In this document: piece by piece, positions 52,217 through 61,494 of the stretch
Layout of the letters: every line of letters starts with the position of its first letter
Numbering within the stretch: position 1 is the first letter of the stretch
Assembly (NCBI GenBank): GCA_002350805.1
Contig: DEFO01000034.1
Coordinates: 33,557-97,556 of the forward strand
Direction of reading: 5' to 3'
Origin: Prevotella sp. UBA2850
GTDB lineage: Bacteria > Bacteroidota > Bacteroidia > Bacteroidales > Bacteroidaceae
DNA: 64,000 nucleotides
The notes under the pieces: model-generated
Told to the model about the DNA's origin: nothing
Database searches by the model: none
What the model saw: only the letters and a program-made list of their open reading frames with translations
Made by a program: the position numbers and the translations under genes

Positions 52217-55102
52217 TTAGTACCACTGCACGGCATTCGAATAGCCGGAGCGTTTGTCGTATTTCAGGGCGTCGGTCAGGGTTGAGGCATTGCAACGGAA
52301 GGAGAAGTTATAACTGGTGTAAGGAGCCAACACCACCGAGCACGACATGTTGAAGCAGTGCAGGTCGCGCTGCAGCGAGGCGGTGGTCATCGACATGGCC
52401 TTGTTCTCGAAGTCGTAACCGCTGGAGAAACTGATGTTCCATCCCTCACTCAACTTGATATTGCCGCTCACATTCAGTGTCTGGGTGAACTTATAGGGAT
52501 AGCGCATGGTCTTGGTGTTGAACTTGCCGCCGGTATTCTCGCGCATGCTAATGCCATAGCCGAAGGTGATAGACCACGGCATCGAGAACTTCATATAGCC
52601 GTCGGCGTCGGTCTCGGCCAGTCCGCCTTGGTTCTCGGCTCCGCGCTGACCTTTCACCATGTCCTTGTCGATATTGGTCTCAACGCCGGTGTCGTCGTCA
52701 TCCTCATCGTCCTCTTCTTTTCCTTTGTTCTTCTTGTCGTCATCGCTGCCCCCGCCGAAGAGTTTCTTCAGCTTGTCGGGTGTCAGTGTGTACGAGAGGT
52801 TTTGCGACATGCCCTGGAAACGTCCGAAACGTCCGTAGCCATACTCGGTGTGGGTGCCGACATAGGGTTTGCCATTCTCGTCGAGCTCGTAGGCATAGGT
52901 GGCAAACACAGCGTTGAGGTTGAAGGTATAGCTCTTGGTGAGCTTCAATCGGAGGCGCATGCTCAGGTCGCTCCACGGACGGGTCTTGGCAGCCATGTTG
53001 TACGACATGTTGACTCCCAGTTCATCGATGAGGCTGATTTTCTTGTAGTCTACGCTGTCGTCTTCTTCCGACTTGATTTTCATCTCGAGGTTGTTACCGA
53101 TGTCAAACGAGATGGTTCCGCGCCTGTCTTTGCTGGGCAGCGAGCCCACTGAGTTCTGATAGGGTGAATACTCCACCAGCGACACATTGCCGTCGGCATC
53201 GGTCTTCTGGTAAGTGTCGTAATAGCCGTAGCGCTCTGTGCCGAAACTAGGCGCGAAGCTGAAGCTGACCGTAGGCGTGACAACGTGGCGGATGCGGTCG
53301 ATCTTATCGCCGAAGATCTTGCGCGAGGGCATCCAGAAGCCATAGAGCTTGGTCGATGCCGAGAGGCTGACGTCCCAGTCGAAGATGTTGTGGAAGCCGT
53401 AAGTGGTGTCGCACACCTCTTGCTGCCGCACACGGTCCCAGCTCCTGGTCACCTTGCGGCTCGTCATACGGTCGTTGAAGTTGAACGAGGGTGTGACGTT
53501 CAGGTAGTTGAACAGCGTGAAACTGCCGTTGATGGGTATCTTGTGCGTCATGCCGTTCTTCCAGTCTTTGATGATGTTGGCATGCAACAGCTGGTCTTCC
53601 TTTGTATTAATCTCATTGCTCAGATGACCGGTATAGCTCATCGATATTTTCTCGTACCACCGCTCCTCGCCAACAGCTTTCTTGCGCTTAAAGGGATAGA
53701 AACGCGAGATGCTGATGTTCAGGTCGGGCAGGGTGAGCGCAATCGTCGAGTCACGCATGTTCTGGTTCAGGTTCATGTTGGTGCTGATGGTCATACCGAT
53801 GCTCGAGAAGGTGGTCGACCAGTTGACCGACGAGGTGCGGGTCGACTGTGTCATTGCCTGCGGATTATACATCGAGGTGAGGTTGTTGCGCTCGTAACTG
53901 CTCGTAGCAAAGTTGACACTGGCCGAGAGTGTGCTGAACGGATTCGACTTGGCATCCTGCCGGTGGTTCCACTGTATCTTGAAACTCTCCTGCTCGGTGA
54001 AGTCGGGCATGCCCTTGTCGCCGTTCTTCGTGTCCTGATAACTGAGATAGAACGAGCCGCTGTACTTATAGCGTTTGTGGTAGTTAGAGGCAGCCGACAA
54101 GCCCCACGAGCCCTTCGTGTAGATCTCGCCGAGCAGCTTAAGGTCCATCTTGTCGCTAATGGCAAAGTAGTAGCCACCGTCACGCAGGTAGAATCCGCGG
54201 GCACTCTCATCACCGTAGGTAGGCATGATGAAGCCGCTGGAGTAGCTCTTGGTGAACGGGAAGAAACCATAGGGAATGGCCAACGGCAGTGGCACGTCGC
54301 ACACCACCAGATAGGCTGGTCCGAAGATGGCGTCTTTGCCCGGGCGCACCTTGCCTCGCGAGAGCGAGATATAGAAGTCGGGATGCGGCTTGTCGCAGGT
54401 AGTATAGCGGCCGTGCTGAATGAACATCTCGCCCTTGTCGTTACGCTTGGCGCGCTCACTGGTCAGATAGCCGTCCTCCTGCTGGGTGTACACATTGCTG
54501 ATCAGGCCTTTCTTCGACTTGAAGTTGAAGGCCATCGAGTCGTTCTCGTAGGTGTCCTGCCCCATCTTAAACACGGGCTTGCCGGTCAGCACGCCAGTAG
54601 AGTCGGCTTGTGGCGTGGCATGCACCACACTACTGTCGAGGCTCATGTAGATTTTTGCGCTCTGCAGGTCCATGTTCTGATATTTCACGTTGGCATTACC
54701 ATAGATGTAAGCCGTCTTCGACGAGGCCACATAGACCAACGAGTCGTCGCCCTGATACTCCACAGGGGCATCGATGGTATTCTTCTTCGAACGGTTCAAA
54801 CTGTCGAGGGCAATAGAGTCGTCGATGGCTTTATTGTGCTTATAGATGGCCAGTTCGAGCGAGTCCATCAGCGTTGTATCGGGTTCCTGCTGCATGGTGG
54901 TGCTGTCGTGCTGCTGGGTCTCAGCGGCGGCACGGCGTGCGGCGCGTCGCATTTCCTTGCGGCTTTTGGGCAGTGAGTCGGTGAGAACGGAGTCACTGAC
55001 GGCGCCTTTCGTCCTGTCCTGCTGGAAGATAGGCGCACGCGGGTCGGCCACCACAAAGAGGATGACCGACACCAGCAAGAATATAATAGTCTTCGTTCTC
55101 AT
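52217..55102 (-). CDS. lptD: LPS-assembly protein LptD (Bacteroidetes type)
   Basis: The 961-aa outer-membrane barrel places lipopolysaccharide in the outer leaflet. After a signal or anchor helix and a Gln/Ser/Arg-rich linker comes an OstA-like jellyroll (YIYGNANVKYQNMDLQSAKI), then the barrel beginning near GKVRPGKDAIFGPAYLVVCDVPLPLAIPYG. An acidic loop (DDDKKNKGKEEDDEDDDD) is an unusual low-complexity insert. ATG at 55102 (MRTKTIIF) is preferred over one three codons upstream because it lies farther from the promoter box. Confidence 0.9.
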   Translation of the reverse strand: MRTKTIIFLLVSVILFVVADPRAPIFQQDRTKGAVSDSVLTDSLPKSRKEMRRAARRAAAETQQHDSTTMQQEPDTTLMDSLELAIYKHNKAIDDSIALDSLNRSKKNTIDAPVEYQGDDSLVYVASSKTAYIYGNANVKYQNMDLQSAKIYMSLDSSVVHATPQADSTGVLTGKPVFKMGQDTYENDSMAFNFKSKKGLISNVYTQQEDGYLTSERAKRNDKGEMFIQHGRYTTCDKPHPDFYISLSRGKVRPGKDAIFGPAYLVVCDVPLPLAIPYGFFPFTKSYSSGFIMPTYGDESARGFYLRDGGYYFAISDKMDLKLLGEIYTKGSWGLSAASNYHKRYKYSGSFYLSYQDTKNGDKGMPDFTEQESFKIQWNHRQDAKSNPFSTLSASVNFATSSYERNNLTSMYNPQAMTQSTRTSSVNWSTTFSSIGMTISTNMNLNQNMRDSTIALTLPDLNISISRFYPFKRKKAVGEERWYEKISMSYTGHLSNEINTKEDQLLHANIIKDWKNGMTHKIPINGSFTLFNYLNVTPSFNFNDRMTSRKVTRSWDRVRQQEVCDTTYGFHNIFDWDVSLSASTKLYGFWMPSRKIFGDKIDRIRHVVTPTVSFSFAPSFGTERYGYYDTYQKTDADGNVSLVEYSPYQNSVGSLPSKDRRGTISFDIGNNLEMKIKSEEDDSVDYKKISLIDELGVNMSYNMAAKTRPWSDLSMRLRLKLTKSYTFNLNAVFATYAYELDENGKPYVGTHTEYGYGRFGRFQGMSQNLSYTLTPDKLKKLFGGGSDDDKKNKGKEEDDEDDDDTGVETNIDKDMVKGQRGAENQGGLAETDADGYMKFSMPWSITFGYGISMRENTGGKFNTKTMRYPYKFTQTLNVSGNIKLSEGWNISFSSGYDFENKAMSMTTASLQRDLHCFNMSCSVVLAPYTSYNFSFRCNASTLTDALKYDKRSGYSNAVQWY

Positions 55103-55115
55103 ATTTTGCAAGGTG

Positions 55116-55123
55116 CAAAATTA
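55116..55123 (-). promoter_or_regulatory. lptD -7 box
   Basis: TAATTTTG on the minus strand, 13 bases before the chosen start. Confidence 0.5.
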
Positions 55124-55220
55124 CGCAAATAATACCGAATACCACACAAATTGCCCGATTTTATGGTTTATTTAACGCTTTTCGTGACAATTTCGCCTTC
55201 TCCCTGTCGCCATCGGCAGG

Positions 55221-55820
55221 TCAGAACACCACCCCGATGGTGGCCATCACATAGTGAATATGCTTACTGCCCGAGGTCAGTCCGTGGCCGTCCTTGATGT
55301 TGGTCAGTCCGATGTTTGCCTCCACGCCCAGCTCCCAGTGACGGCTCAAACGGTAGGTGACAGCGGGCTGCAGACCAAGCACAAACCGCTTGCTTTTGTC
55401 CAGGTGGTTGAGTGGCGACTGAGGGTCGGCATCTATATAATAGGTATCATTACCTATGCAGTACGAGAGCACAGGACCCAGTCCCAGCGCCCAGCTGCCC
55501 TTGCCCTGTCCGACGTGGTATCGCGCCACCAGTGGTAAGTCGAGAAACGTGAAATGGTCATCGTCGGCACCATCCATGGCATCGCCGAAAGTGTTTTCCG
55601 AAACGTCGCGAATGGCCAGACCTGCCATCAGCGACCATTGCTCTGACAAGTTGTAAGCCAATGCATAGCCCGCTCTCAGGGCCAGTCCGTTGTCGGTGCG
55701 GCCGTCCTCGCGCTCAGCCGTAATTCCGGCTCCTAAGCTGAAGCGGTGTTCCCATTTACGTTCCTGGGCCTGCGCATTCAATGCGGCAAGCAGCATCAGA
55801 CTCCATAATAATCTCTTCAT
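55221..55820 (-). CDS. Small outer-membrane beta-barrel protein
   Basis: The 199-aa product has a signal peptide (ending LNAQAQ) and alternating strands with aromatic girdle residues, ending in VVF. It fits the 8-strand porin-like family (OMP_b-brl). No specific function is recognised. It lies between lptD and the ToxR-like gene, on the same strand. Confidence 0.75.
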   Translation of the reverse strand: MKRLLWSLMLLAALNAQAQERKWEHRFSLGAGITAEREDGRTDNGLALRAGYALAYNLSEQWSLMAGLAIRDVSENTFGDAMDGADDDHFTFLDLPLVARYHVGQGKGSWALGLGPVLSYCIGNDTYYIDADPQSPLNHLDKSKRFVLGLQPAVTYRLSRHWELGVEANIGLTNIKDGHGLTSGSKHIHYVMATIGVVF

Positions 55821-55911
55821 ATCGAATACTTCTATTTGTCACACAACTTTTTCCGGCATATTTGTGTAAGCTGGTGCACCTCGACTACAAGCGTAGCCGG
55901 AAAATGCCCAT

Positions 55912-56577
55912 TTACTTGACAGTCAGCTCATAGGCACGGCCCCTGTCGGCCTCGATTTTCAGGTTGGAGTGCTCTTCGACGATGGGCTTCAGACGACGGA
56001 TGAGCGTGTAGAGCGTCTCGCTGGCATTCTCCTTCTTCGGCCAGAGGGCATCGCAAATCTCTGTTTTCGACAACCGGTGCGAGGGCGACTGCCACAGCAT
56101 CTCCATCAGTTGCTGCTGCATGGGGGTCAACTTCACCACACTGCCTTTGGCATCGACGAAACGCCCGTCGACCAAAGCCAGACCGCCATAGAGGTCCATC
56201 GCCGCAAGTCGGCGATGACGATAGAAGCAGAAGAGGCCCCACAGCAGGGTCATCGACCACAGCACCATGGCCGGGCGCTGGTCGGAAAGCGACAGGATGG
56301 TTGCTGTCGACACCTCCGGACGAGGACGGAAATGCCGTTTCGTATCGACCGCCAGCACCGCCTTGCCTTTCAGCGACTTCATGCGCAGGTAGCCGTTGAA
56401 CACCCTGATGGTATCGGCGCTGATGACATTCGACTGTTGCTGCTCTAAAGTCTTTGCCAATGCCTGATTCATATCTTTCGTCACCAGTTCCTCGGTTGCC
56501 CGGTAACTAGTCAGACTTACCATATTCGAAGCCACGATCAGTGCAAAGAGCACCACAACTGCATATCTCTGTTTCAT
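55912..56577 (-). CDS. Membrane-bound winged-helix regulator (ToxR-like)
   Basis: The 221-aa product has a helix at about 5-23, a periplasmic part of about 75 residues, a second helix (about 103-118) and a C-terminal OmpR-type winged helix (145-221: LTPMQQQLMEMLWQSPSHRLSKTEICDALWP, LYTLIRRLKPIVEEH). The build implies a one-component sensor that binds DNA at the membrane. It lies just past the second ECF/receptor operon, on the same strand and with its own promoter. Confidence 0.85.
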   Translation of the reverse strand: MKQRYAVVVLFALIVASNMVSLTSYRATEELVTKDMNQALAKTLEQQQSNVISADTIRVFNGYLRMKSLKGKAVLAVDTKRHFRPRPEVSTATILSLSDQRPAMVLWSMTLLWGLFCFYRHRRLAAMDLYGGLALVDGRFVDAKGSVVKLTPMQQQLMEMLWQSPSHRLSKTEICDALWPKKENASETLYTLIRRLKPIVEEHSNLKIEADRGRAYELTVK

Positions 56578-56600
56578 ATTGTCTCTGGTGGTTTAAAACA

Positions 56601-56608
56601 CAAAATTA
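56601..56608 (-). promoter_or_regulatory. -7 box of the ToxR-like gene
   Basis: TAATTTTG on the minus strand, 23 bases before the start codon. Confidence 0.5.
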
Positions 56609-56681
56609 CATATTCATTTCCATATAACCACCATTTGACCTGCAGTTTTACATTAATTTTACTTTTCCCGACACGAGAGTG

Positions 56682-56754
56682 GGCGCCCCGAGGCAAGAGT
56701 CACCTTCCTTGTTGAATGATGAAGCAGGCAGAAGTGCACTACCACAGGGGCGCC
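56682..56754. repeat. GC-rich inverted repeat after the receptor operon
   Basis: GGCGCCCC (56682-56689) and GGGGCGCC (56747-56754) are exact arms 57 bases apart. It may be a weak terminator or a processing site. Confidence 0.45.
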
Positions 56755-56764
56755 ATTGTACTGT

Positions 56765-59344
56765 TTACAGACGGCTCTTCTCCGCATTACCCGCACCGGT
56801 GCCCTTATACTTCGACGGGGTGACGTTGAAGCGGTAGCGCAGCGACAGCGATACGTAGCGCGAGTCGTTGTCCTCTACCTTTCGGAACATCATGCGGTTG
56901 CTGTAGAGCGTGAAGCGGTTGATGCCTCCATTAAAAAGGTCGTTGCCCGACAGCTTCACGTTCAACCGACGCTTGAAGAAGTCTTTGCTGACACTAAGCG
57001 AGAGCATGGCGTTGGTACAATTGAACCAGACATTTTGCTGGTAGCCGTGGGTGTGCATGCTGAAGTCAGCCTGCAAGAGCCAGTCGTGCGGCAATGCCAC
57101 GATGTTGCCCAGCTGCAAGGCGAGCATCGGGCGATTGAAACTCTTCTCTTCATCAAGGAACTGCGACTTGAACCACGGCTTCATCAGCATGACGTTCCAT
57201 TGTGGTGTCCACGTGGCAGCACTACTGATCTTCACATTCTTCTGAACGCCCAGCGTGACTGTGAGCCAGTCGGCATGGTCGTAGTTCTTGTAGGTCACGA
57301 AGTTCACCTTGCTGTCCTCGGGCAGACTCTCTGCCGTGTAGAGGATCGGATCGATGCTGCGAGTGAAGTTGGTGCTCAGGAAGAGCCATCGCCACATCGC
57401 CGTGAGGTTGAACTGATGATACTTCACGGGCTGCAGGTAAGGATTGCCCGTCTGCATGTTCAGCCGGTTCTCGTAGACCACATCGCTGCTCAGTTGCCAG
57501 TAGCTGGGACGCGTGGTGCGCTTGGAGTAGCTGAGTGAGAGCCCCACTCCCGCTCCCTCCCCACGGAGGGGGAGTTGTGTGGAGACAGCCAGCGACGGGA
57601 ACAAACCGTCGTACGAGCGGCTTTGGTCGTCGCGTCGCTCTCCGCTGACGAAGTATTCCGACTCCACGTGCTCGTAGCGCAGACCGGCCTGCAGTTGCAA
57701 GCGGCCCAGTTGCTGCCGCAGTTCCACGAAGGGCGCCATGTTTTGCTCGTGCTGTTCGTTGTTGCTGTTGGCGATGTAGCCTTCTCGGTTTTTGAAGTCA
57801 TTGGTCCACTGCGTATAGGTGAATTCCTCGCCAACCTCTATCTGCCCTTTCCACAGCGGATGGCTCACGATGAGTTTCTCGGCCACCATGCGGCTTCGCG
57901 TCAGGTTGTCGATGCTGACGTCGCGGTCGTCGTACTCCTCGCTCAGTTCCTGCTGCGTGGTGCGGTTGTGCTGATGGCGGAATGAGTAGTCGGCATTGAA
58001 GTTGATGTCCATCTTGCCAATCTTGCCCACGTAGTAGAGGTTCACCTCGTGGCGCGGCATGCCTTTCTGACGCTTCACGCTGTGGTTTACAAGGTGGTCA
58101 TACATGTTGCCGTTGGCCAGCAACTCGTCGGTGTCGGTGCCACTGATCTTCACGTAGTCGTAGGTGTGTTCGTAATATCCGCCGAAGGAACTGTTATCGT
58201 TCAGTTGGAAGTTAAAGCCGGCGCGCCCTTCCAGGAAGGGATTGCGTGTGGTGAAGTCCTGACGGTTCTTGATGCTCCAGAGCGTGTCGGCAAAGACGGT
58301 CTGCCCGAACTCGCCCGCTTGCCACCGCTTGTTGTAGGCTCCGAAGAGGTTGGCGAAGAGTTCCAGGCGGTCTGTTCGATAAGTCAGGTTCAGGCGCTCG
58401 TTGTTCTGATAGCCGTGGCTCTTGCGGCTCCACGACGACAGTTCTACGCCCAGCCCTTCGCCCTGTGCGCGCTTCGTATGGATGATAATGACAGCCTGGA
58501 CGGTAGCATCGTAGCGGGCTCCGGGATTCTGTATCACTTCCACGTTCTTGATGTTGTCCGACTGGATATTGCGCAGTTCCTGCAGGTTGGTCAGCTTGCG
58601 GTTGTTCAGGTAAATCAGCGGCGCGCCCTTGCCCAGAATCTCGTAGCCCTCGCCTTTCTTCGAGATGGTAGGTACCCGCGAGAGCACATCCTCGGCCGTG
58701 CCCATTCGCTCCATGACCGTACCCTCCACGTTCATCACGAGCGAATTGCCTTGCAGCTGCACCTTGGGCCGCTCGCCATTCACGACTACGCCTCTGATGG
58801 TCATTGTCTCAGGGCGCATACGTATTGTACCAAGCTTGGTGGTATGACACAGTTTGTAAATGGTTCTATAGCCGACATACGAGATACGGGCAAGAACGCT
58901 CGGCTGGTCGATGGGAATCACGAACACACCACTCTCGTTGGACACTCCACCACAAAGGAGGGTACTGTCCGTAGGGTTGAGAACGGCAATATTAGCGTAT
59001 GCCACGGGCTGCCCTTGTTCATCGATGATAGAACCCGTCAGGTGACGGTCGGTCTTGTGAACGCATTCCACGGTCATCACGCTGTCGGTCTCGGTGATAC
59101 GCATGGGATAGAAGCCAACGACCTGACGCACAGCATCGGGCAGAGAACTGCGATGCAGTGTAGTGGTGACACGGAAATCCTCCAGTTCGTTGTAGATGAA
59201 ACTCACCTCATAGCGCGTTGATGCGGCGTTGAGGTCTTTCAGCACTTCCGATAGTGACAGGTCGTGATAGCTACGGCTAATCTTCTGGGCTGTTGCCTGA
59301 CTGACGGTCAGACAAAGCAGCAAATAGACAAGAAACTGTTTCAT
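56765..59344 (-). CDS. STN-containing TonB-receptor-like protein (OMP_b-brl_3)
   Basis: The 859-aa product has a signal peptide, an STN domain (about 25-90), a carboxypeptidase-like sandwich (105-185; GSIIDEQGQPVAYANIAVL), a plug-like domain (APLIYLNNRKLTNLQELRNIQSDNIKNVEVI) and a barrel. The STN domain should talk to the anti-sigma encoded just upstream. In an extracellular or periplasmic loop, LPLRGEGAGVG is coded by a palindrome (57545-57578) of the same kind as in the PP2C gene. No SusD partner is present. Confidence 0.88.
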   Translation of the reverse strand: MKQFLVYLLLCLTVSQATAQKISRSYHDLSLSEVLKDLNAASTRYEVSFIYNELEDFRVTTTLHRSSLPDAVRQVVGFYPMRITETDSVMTVECVHKTDRHLTGSIIDEQGQPVAYANIAVLNPTDSTLLCGGVSNESGVFVIPIDQPSVLARISYVGYRTIYKLCHTTKLGTIRMRPETMTIRGVVVNGERPKVQLQGNSLVMNVEGTVMERMGTAEDVLSRVPTISKKGEGYEILGKGAPLIYLNNRKLTNLQELRNIQSDNIKNVEVIQNPGARYDATVQAVIIIHTKRAQGEGLGVELSSWSRKSHGYQNNERLNLTYRTDRLELFANLFGAYNKRWQAGEFGQTVFADTLWSIKNRQDFTTRNPFLEGRAGFNFQLNDNSSFGGYYEHTYDYVKISGTDTDELLANGNMYDHLVNHSVKRQKGMPRHEVNLYYVGKIGKMDINFNADYSFRHQHNRTTQQELSEEYDDRDVSIDNLTRSRMVAEKLIVSHPLWKGQIEVGEEFTYTQWTNDFKNREGYIANSNNEQHEQNMAPFVELRQQLGRLQLQAGLRYEHVESEYFVSGERRDDQSRSYDGLFPSLAVSTQLPLRGEGAGVGLSLSYSKRTTRPSYWQLSSDVVYENRLNMQTGNPYLQPVKYHQFNLTAMWRWLFLSTNFTRSIDPILYTAESLPEDSKVNFVTYKNYDHADWLTVTLGVQKNVKISSAATWTPQWNVMLMKPWFKSQFLDEEKSFNRPMLALQLGNIVALPHDWLLQADFSMHTHGYQQNVWFNCTNAMLSLSVSKDFFKRRLNVKLSGNDLFNGGINRFTLYSNRMMFRKVEDNDSRYVSLSLRYRFNVTPSKYKGTGAGNAEKSRL

Positions 59345-59347
59345 AGC

Positions 59348-59968
59348 CTACTCAACAATGATGGTTTTCTCGTAGAGCGTGATATGAATTTGCTCGAAGA
59401 GATTCAGTTTTTCGGTCACTTTCTGAATAGAGTCCTGAGGATTCCATGTCAGGAACAGACGCAGCGTCTTCGATTGCCCGGACCGGAAATCCACAGCATA
59501 GCCATAGTGGCTGGCAATCTGGGGGAGAATACTATCCAGCGTCACATTGTCGAAGACAATAGGTTGAATCGTGACGGTGGTATCGGCCGGCAAGGTTTGC
59601 TGAAGCGAATCTGAAATACGTGTCTCTTGTGTCGGAGATGCCAAATCCCCTCCAAGTGATTCTGCAGTATTCCAATGGCTGCGTACTAAGTGAACGGCTG
59701 CAAAGGCGATGCCTGACAAAAGCAATACGCCGATGAACATCGCTGCCACGCGGAGCAATCCCCGATGGGGCGTAGTTGTCAGTCGTTGCCATTCGGCATC
59801 AATCGTCTCGTCGTCAATCTCCTTCTGACTGTCGAATGCACTTTGGGTCTTCGACATCAGGTTGTAGAGCTCGCGACACTCCTCGTCAGCAAGTATTTCC
59901 TGCCACTGCTGGTCGGTATAAGCCTGGGGCTGTTCCATCATTTGGAACAATAAGTTGGTCTTGTTCAT
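59348..59968 (-). CDS. Short anti-sigma factor without FecR domain
   Basis: The 206-aa product has a cytoplasmic N-terminal part (1-70), one helix (about 73-93) and a C-terminal periplasmic domain (about 130-206: FDNVTLDSILPQIASHYGYAVDF...) like DUF4974/STN. The central FecR domain of the usual 330-aa family is missing. It starts one base after the sigma gene's stop, which supports an anti-sigma role. The receptor gene follows after 3 bases. Confidence 0.8.
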   Translation of the reverse strand: MNKTNLLFQMMEQPQAYTDQQWQEILADEECRELYNLMSKTQSAFDSQKEIDDETIDAEWQRLTTTPHRGLLRVAAMFIGVLLLSGIAFAAVHLVRSHWNTAESLGGDLASPTQETRISDSLQQTLPADTTVTIQPIVFDNVTLDSILPQIASHYGYAVDFRSGQSKTLRLFLTWNPQDSIQKVTEKLNLFEQIHITLYEKTIIVE

Positions 59969-59969
59969 T

Positions 59970-60470
59970 TTACTCCTTTCTCTTTAGGTGTTCACGTAAT
60001 TGGCTGAGTGCATGGCGCAGATGCTTGTAAACGGTGGTCTCGCTGACACCGAGGCGAAGGGCAATCTCACGGAAGGTGAGGCCATCGCGGAAGTGCAGCT
60101 CCACCACTTCCCGGCAGACAGGCGGCGCTAACAGGCTGACACCCTCGGACAGGGCATTCAGCTCTTCGCGGAACAGGTCTGGCGGAATGAAGGTTGTGTC
60201 AAGATCGAGAAGATAGAGCCGTTGGACCCTCTCCTGTATCTTCCTGCCACGAATCACGTTCAGGCATCGGTTGCGTACGCTGGTAAGCAGGAAGGCTGCT
60301 GCCGTCTCCTCATGCAGCTCTATGGCTGGTGAGGCGAGCAACTGGGCGAAGACATCGTGCACAATGTCCTTGCTCTCAGCATCGTCGTGCAGAAGCAGGG
60401 TGGCCAACCGATACATCTGCCGGTAATGCTGTCGGAACAGCGCTTCAAGTATTTCTTTTCTTTTCCTCAT
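59970..60470 (-). CDS. ECF RNA polymerase sigma factor
   Basis: The 166-aa product has region 2 (about 15-80; ESKDIVHDVFAQLL) and region 4 with LTFREIALRLGVSETTVYKHLRHAL. The start MRKRKEIL at 60470 is chosen over one five codons upstream because family proteins begin near there. It heads the operon that continues with the short anti-sigma and the STN receptor. Confidence 0.92.
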   Translation of the reverse strand: MRKRKEILEALFRQHYRQMYRLATLLLHDDAESKDIVHDVFAQLLASPAIELHEETAAAFLLTSVRNRCLNVIRGRKIQERVQRLYLLDLDTTFIPPDLFREELNALSEGVSLLAPPVCREVVELHFRDGLTFREIALRLGVSETTVYKHLRHALSQLREHLKRKE

Positions 60471-60548
60471 ACACTTATCATACACACGAAAACCAATTTA
60501 CTAAACCCTCAAGACCATTTTTCTTGTTTTAAAATAGAATTTAATGGA

Positions 60549-60556
60549 CAAAAATA
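60549..60556 (-). promoter_or_regulatory. -7 box of the second ECF operon
   Basis: TATTTTTG on the minus strand. Confidence 0.5.
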
Positions 60557-60638
60557 CAAATAATCACACAAAAAAAAACGGCGAGGCCCCGAAAAATGGG
60601 GTATCGAAGGAAAACAAGTAACGCTGAGAAAAAAAACA

Positions 60639-60676
60639 GGCTGCTTTGCCATCACAGAGCAGCCCTCTAGCATTCC
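60639..60676. repeat. Hairpin element related to 4941-4974
   Basis: GGCTGCT and AGCAGCC are exact arms around 12 bases; the right arm and the following CTCTAGCATTCCA copy the element at 4964-4982 with one change. Confidence 0.7.
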
Positions 60677-60756
60677 AATCGGCATGACTAGAATCGTAAA
60701 CATCATCATTAGAAACGGAATCACTATCAGCAGAGAACTGTATCTGAAGCCAGAGG

Positions 60757-60860
60757 AACGTGTCTCTGACAATAGAAAACGTGTCTCTGACAATAGAAAA
60801 CGTGTCTCAATCAATAGGAACGTATCTCTGACTATTGGAAACGTGTCTGAAACTATAGGG
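60757..60860 (+). repeat. Five tandem 20-21-nt units
   Basis: Units begin at 60757, 60778, 60799, 60819 and 60840, sharing AACGTGTCTCTGACAATAG with growing divergence to the right. No spacers, so not CRISPR. The surrounding stretch 60557-60950 holds no gene. Confidence 0.85.
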
Positions 60861-60954
60861 ACAAGACCGCCTATTTCAGAAGACCAGAACCGACACGATG
60901 ACAAATGAGACGGGTGAAGACGGGAGAAGACAGCTCATTCTGCCTATTGTCAAC

Positions 60955-61494
60955 TCATTCGAACATTTCTGCCCAGCGGCGGAAACGGCCGAGGCCTTCC
61001 TCGCCGAACTTGGCCAGGCTGTTGAGCGCCTGTTCAACGGTCTTCTCGCGGTCCAAACGGGTTTTCGAGAAGAACTTGTCGGCATAGCAGATGACTTGCT
61101 CCTCCAGCGTTTCGGGCAGGAAGTCGCAATGGGGCAAAGGAAGTTGCTGACTGACAATCTCTTGCCGTGAAAGACCGGCGCCGGTATGACGCTCGCAGAC
61201 ACGGGCATGGCGCTCCAAACCATGCTTGCGCAACAGTTCGGCACCAATGCGCCCATGACAGATGTAGGGCTCGGTGCCAAAACACTGGATGCCGGGAGCA
61301 TTGCACCAGCGCACGCCAATATCGTGCAACATGGCAGCCTCCTCGACAAAACGGGCATCAAGATTCAGCTCGGGATGCAAAGAAACAATCTGTAGCGCCT
61401 TATGCGCTACAGATTGGCTGTGAACAAGGAGGATATGACGAAGCTCATTGTCCTCCTTGTAGTATTGGTCTAAAATCTGTTGATAGTCAATCAT
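60955..61494 (-). CDS. HD-domain phosphohydrolase
   Basis: The 179-aa product shows HD-domain metal ligands: H in ILLVHSQSV, HD in AAMLHDIGV, and later ERHTGAG and CYADKFF. It probably hydrolyses a nucleotide; the substrate is unknown. Its ATG (61492-61494) overlaps the TGA of the carboxyltransferase gene, so translation is coupled, which is a curious partnership. Confidence 0.87.
   Translation of the reverse strand: MIDYQQILDQYYKEDNELRHILLVHSQSVAHKALQIVSLHPELNLDARFVEEAAMLHDIGVRWCNAPGIQCFGTEPYICHGRIGAELLRKHGLERHARVCERHTGAGLSRQEIVSQQLPLPHCDFLPETLEEQVICYADKFFSKTRLDREKTVEQALNSLAKFGEEGLGRFRRWAEMFE

Noticed and set aside
53285..54976. 563-codon plus-strand frame opposite lptD
   Set aside because: Antisense shadow of the same kind.
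60757..60860. CRISPR array
   Set aside because: Units are tandem without spacers and there is no cas gene. The same holds for 424-533, 4981-5030 and 22717-22881.
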